Source of the DNA: Sinomicrobium soli
GTDB taxonomy: Bacteria > Bacteroidota > Bacteroidia > Flavobacteriales > Flavobacteriaceae
Length of the DNA: 64,000 bases
Assembly: GCF_003285545.1 (NCBI RefSeq)
Contig: NZ_QLNV01000002.1
Location: forward strand, 372,001 to 436,000
Direction of reading: 5' to 3'
The notes below the pieces were generated by a model that did not search any database, had not been told where the DNA came from, and saw only the letters and a program-made list of their open reading frames with translations. The stretch's first letter is position 1, and each line of letters begins with the position of its first letter. Positions 61,733 to 64,000 of this stretch are shown one piece after another. Both the position numbers and the translations under genes were made by a program.

Positions 61733-61954
61733 GTTTATTTTGGCGAACCGGGGAACGCGGGTCTCATAGAACCGTCAGTTACGGGCTTAAAGCCAGTATT
61801 TTCAGTCTGTCACAGGAGTCTGCAATTCCGGGAGAATCCGGGCATAATCGAATCCGATGTGATGGTGATTATAGAAAAAAAACACAGATCATTATTCAGC
61901 TTTTATTTCCAGTAAAGCGACCTTCAGATTATGGTTCTGAACAGGGAGTTCATA

Positions 61955-62317
61955 TCATTCCTGTACTATATGGGCCAATAAATTAATGGTCACTCCGTTA
62001 GGGTCCTTTATAAAAAATCGCCTTACTCCCCAGCTTTCATTGGTAATCGGATAGACAATTTCAATATTTTGCTTTGTAGCACGCTCATACCAATGATCTA
62101 TACCGGAAACTTCAATGGATAAGAATACCGCTGAATTATCCGGACTTTTGTCCTTTTCATTCCGGAATACGGATATTTGCGCAGTGGTATTTTCTACAGA
62201 TACAAAAGTCAGTATCCATCCCATATCCATGGCCAGTTCCATGCCTAAAAAATCTACATAAAATTTCTTACTCTTTTCTATGTCATCCGAATAGATATTC
62301 GGCACAATTCTTCGCAT
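61955..62317 (-). CDS. VOC (glyoxalase-fold) family protein
   Basis: From the ATG at 62317 (MRRIVPNIYSDDIEKSKKFYVDFLG) the protein has 120 residues with the paired beta-alpha-beta-beta-beta modules of the vicinal-oxygen-chelate fold. AVFLSIEVSGIDHWYERA and WGVRRFFIKDPNGVTINLLAH form the second half. Substrate unknown; such proteins include dioxygenases, glyoxalases and antibiotic-binding proteins. The upstream in-frame extension to 62377 does not fit the fold. Confidence 0.88.
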   Translation of the reverse strand: MRRIVPNIYSDDIEKSKKFYVDFLGMELAMDMGWILTFVSVENTTAQISVFRNEKDKSPDNSAVFLSIEVSGIDHWYERATKQNIEIVYPITNESWGVRRFFIKDPNGVTINLLAHIVQE

Positions 62318-62403
62318 GTTTAATGATGTTTTTATGTGTAAGCGGTGACCAATGCTGCGTAATATACAAATATACACAATGATCTATTTCCTTTTACGGA
62401 CTA

Positions 62404-62718
62404 TCAATGCACATGACACCCTGTCCCGGTTACTTTAAGCATATAGCTGACAAGAATGATACTCCCGGTGATATATACCAGTATTCTAAGGCAGTGCTCC
62501 TTAACTCCGGTTGGACGGTTCTTCTGCCATAGGGCAAGGGCAAAAAGCAGTAATAAGGGAATGGTGGCGGGATACAGCTCCAGGCTTTTCCCGAAATTGC
62601 CCTGCAGCAGGGCCAGCAACGACCTCTGAAAACCGCAGCCGGGGCAGTCGAGCCCTGTAAGCCACTTTACAGGACAGGGTATAAGATGATGCCGAAGCCA
62701 GTGCCAGATCTCAGACAT
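62404..62718 (-). CDS. DUF2752 membrane protein (second copy)
   Basis: The 104-residue protein has CPGCGFQRSLLALLQGNF, the DUF2752 hallmark, with two membrane helices (ATIPLLLLFALALW, ILVYITGSIILVSYML). It is a paralogue of the protein at 33730. The DUF5684 gene lies upstream on the same strand, separated by a hairpin. Function unknown. Confidence 0.86.
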   Translation of the reverse strand: MSEIWHWLRHHLIPCPVKWLTGLDCPGCGFQRSLLALLQGNFGKSLELYPATIPLLLLFALALWQKNRPTGVKEHCLRILVYITGSIILVSYMLKVTGTGCHVH

Positions 62719-62734
62719 GTCATAAAATGATCAT

Positions 62735-62762
62735 AAAGCCCGGATGTTGGTGTCCGGGCTTT
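62735..62762 (-). terminator. Hairpin after the DUF5684 gene
   Basis: AAAGCCCGGA (62735-62744) and TCCGGGCTTT (62753-62762) form a perfect 10-bp stem. On the minus strand it lies 41 nt past the DUF5684 stop and just before the DUF2752 start. Confidence 0.7.
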
Positions 62763-62803
62763 CTGTTTACTATATCGTCCTGCTTTGTTCTTTTGCAGGC
62801 TTT

Positions 62804-63202
62804 CTATATTTCCGGGTCTATCACCTGAGCCTCCTGTGCAGACGGCCCCTGGTAACGGGCATCTCCGAAACCGAGAATGGGGAAAAACACAAATGGCAGC
62901 AGCACGAGCCCGATAGTAAATCCTTCGCTCTTTCCGAAACTTTTACTCAACAGGTTGGTGATCCACACCTGAGCCACGATATTGACGCAGGGTAGCAGCA
63001 ACAGCACGATCCACCACATGGGTTTCCCTACGATCTCTATGAGTACCACAATATTGTATATCGGTACGATCGCGGCCCACCCGGGTTTTCCGGCTTTTTC
63101 AAAAACCTTCCACATTCCTGCTATGAGAAGTACTATTATTGCCAGGTAAATTACCATCCCAATAAGTCCGGCTACCGCGCCGATCTGATCATTTGTTTCC
63201 AT
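62804..63202 (-). CDS. DUF5684 domain-containing membrane protein
   Basis: The 132-residue protein has three hydrophobic helices and the DUF5684 pattern MWKVFEKAGKPGWAAIVPIYNIVVLIEIVGKPMWWIVLLLLP, followed by NIVAQVWITNLLSKSFGKSEGFTIGLVLLPFVFFPILGFGDARY. Inner-membrane protein with no known activity. Confidence 0.87.
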   Translation of the reverse strand: METNDQIGAVAGLIGMVIYLAIIVLLIAGMWKVFEKAGKPGWAAIVPIYNIVVLIEIVGKPMWWIVLLLLPCVNIVAQVWITNLLSKSFGKSEGFTIGLVLLPFVFFPILGFGDARYQGPSAQEAQVIDPEI

Positions 63203-63528
63203 TTTTACTACCGTTTGAAGTTTTTAGATTATGTATGCTGCAAAAATAGCAAAAACCACAAACCGTACACCATCCCCGAAAACAAGTATTTTAACCGGAT
63301 CGGGGAAAGATCTCTACCTGGGCACAAGAGCTTCAACAGCATAACGGAAGTCCCGGAGATTTAACTGCGTTGAGCCCTTCGGGGTTCTCCTATCCCGATG
63401 CTCGGGACAGACTGTCGGAATGACAACCACGAACCTGTTCAGAGTCATGAGCCCCCCCCCATCAACAACTTGTAAACCAGCACACTAATAACTAACAACT
63501 ACGAACTAAGAACTAAGAACTACACCCC
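63203..63528. other. Intergenic region with dispersed repeats
   Basis: The gap holds CCCGATGCTCGGG (palindrome, about 63393-63405), a C9 run near 63452, and a stretch of aactaagaactac units at about 63485-63525 like those near 10110 and 21811. No gene or RNA is supported. Confidence 0.5.
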
Positions 63529-64000
63529 CTAATGTACCGCCGAGGCATCAACTTTCCCGGAGCCCTTTCTGATGAGCAGTACAAAAGGTACGCAGACCAG
63601 GAACAACACCCCGAGGTACATAAAGATATCCATATACGACAATACGGTACTCTGCCTGGTAATGGCCCCTTCCAGCAACTGGTAGGCCTTGTTCAGCGAT
63701 TCGTTGATGCTGTACCCCTTGCTGATAAACATCTGCTGGTAGGCATTAATGCGCTCCTGTACTTCAAAATCGGCCCCGTTAAGATTGGGGATGAGGTTTA
63801 CCCGGTGCTGTTGTCCCAGCCGGGCCACAAAGGTGGTAATAATGGCAATCCCGAACGAACCTCCCAACTGCCTCATCATCCCGGTAAACGCCGCTCCCTC
63901 TCCGATATCCTTTCCCTTAAGCGTGGACAGCGACAGGGTGGTTATAGGCACAAACAGCAGTCCCAGTCCGATACCCCTGGTGACCAGCGGCCAGAAAAAA
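63529..64000 (-). CDS. DHA2-family MFS efflux transporter (C-terminal part, runs off the window)
   Basis: The frame is open to the window edge. The visible 156 or so residues read WPLVTRGIGLGLLFVPITT, GMMRQLGGSFGIAIITTFVARLGQQHR and a final membrane helix FMYLGVLFLVCVPFVLLIRK. This is the C-terminal third of an EmrB/QacA-type 14-helix drug exporter (motif G-x-G-x-G-x3-P and the MRQLGGSFGIA segment). Partner HlyD-like and TolC-like genes would be outside the window. Confidence 0.92.
   Translation of the reverse strand, partial: FFWPLVTRGIGLGLLFVPITTLSLSTLKGKDIGEGAAFTGMMRQLGGSFGIAIITTFVARLGQQHRVNLIPNLNGADFEVQERINAYQQMFISKGYSINESLNKAYQLLEGAITRQSTVLSYMDIFMYLGVLFLVCVPFVLLIRKGSGKVDASAVH

Noticed and set aside
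61697-61915. 72-codon plus-strand frame
   Set aside because: It begins inside the riboswitch on the opposite strand and resembles no protein.

Overview
The window looks like chromosomal DNA of a Flavobacteriaceae member (Bacteroidota). Three things point there: repeated promoters of the Bacteroidota type (TTG, 18-21 nt, then TAnnTTTG); TonB-dependent receptors together with lipoproteins that carry an acidic stretch just after the lipidated Cys; and family content typical of the group (DUF983, DUF4159, PUR-like DNA-binding protein, long NusB, cyclophilin-FKBP fusion, CCC-motif and DUF2752 membrane proteins). No rRNA, tRNA, prophage, CRISPR array or intact insertion sequence is visible.

Layout. 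1-3 kb: end of an upstream protein, an AraC regulator, DUF983, rsmE and DUF4159. 3.1-9.0 kb: a six-gene copper-acquisition locus consisting of a small Cys-rich protein, two lipoproteins, an OprC-like TonB receptor, an MbnP-family lipoprotein and an MbnH-like di-haem peroxidase. 9.0-10.3 kb: a RelE/ParE-type toxin-antitoxin pair between two direct repeats. 10.3-34.7 kb: mostly housekeeping genes (lysA, sucC, hsp20, obg, a fused HPRT-adenylate kinase, osmC-like, a large outer-membrane barrel, pepT, yajC, nusB, leucine-type dehydrogenase, an ABC exporter, M14 peptidase, peroxiredoxin, dual immunophilin, Smr). 34.7-35.5 kb: a 226-bp MITE-like element followed by AT-rich DNA, upstream of aqpZ. 36-47 kb, mostly minus strand: moxR, two periplasmic foldases, guaB, HMG-CoA lyase, HAD phosphatase, pyrD, lptB, tatC, kdsD; then recQ. 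49.9-55.5 kb: M28 peptidase, a convergent two-component pair (LuxR-type regulator and TPR histidine kinase), and a lipoprotein. 55.6-61.7 kb: a cobalamin-uptake operon read from a B12 riboswitch (btuB-like receptor, a BtuG-like propeller, a PKD-like surface lipoprotein, a second propeller lipoprotein). 62-64 kb: VOC protein, DUF2752, DUF5684 and the end of a DHA2 transporter.

The two most coherent systems are metal/cofactor scavenging loci. In the copper locus the receptor keeps Cys/Met and His/Met pairs at the spacing of the OprC copper site, and the MbnP/MbnH pair is known elsewhere for peroxidase-driven conversion of Trp to kynurenine to build a copper site. In the B12 locus the riboswitch precedes a receptor and three putative surface lipoproteins. 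Other points of interest are the HPRT-Adk fusion through an A7 tract that a 1-nt change would split into two overlapping genes, paired palindromes upstream of hsp20, a palindromic element at the peroxiredoxin promoter, and a family of GGTTATT/AATAACC intergenic repeats that includes an 11-copy 8-nt tandem array.
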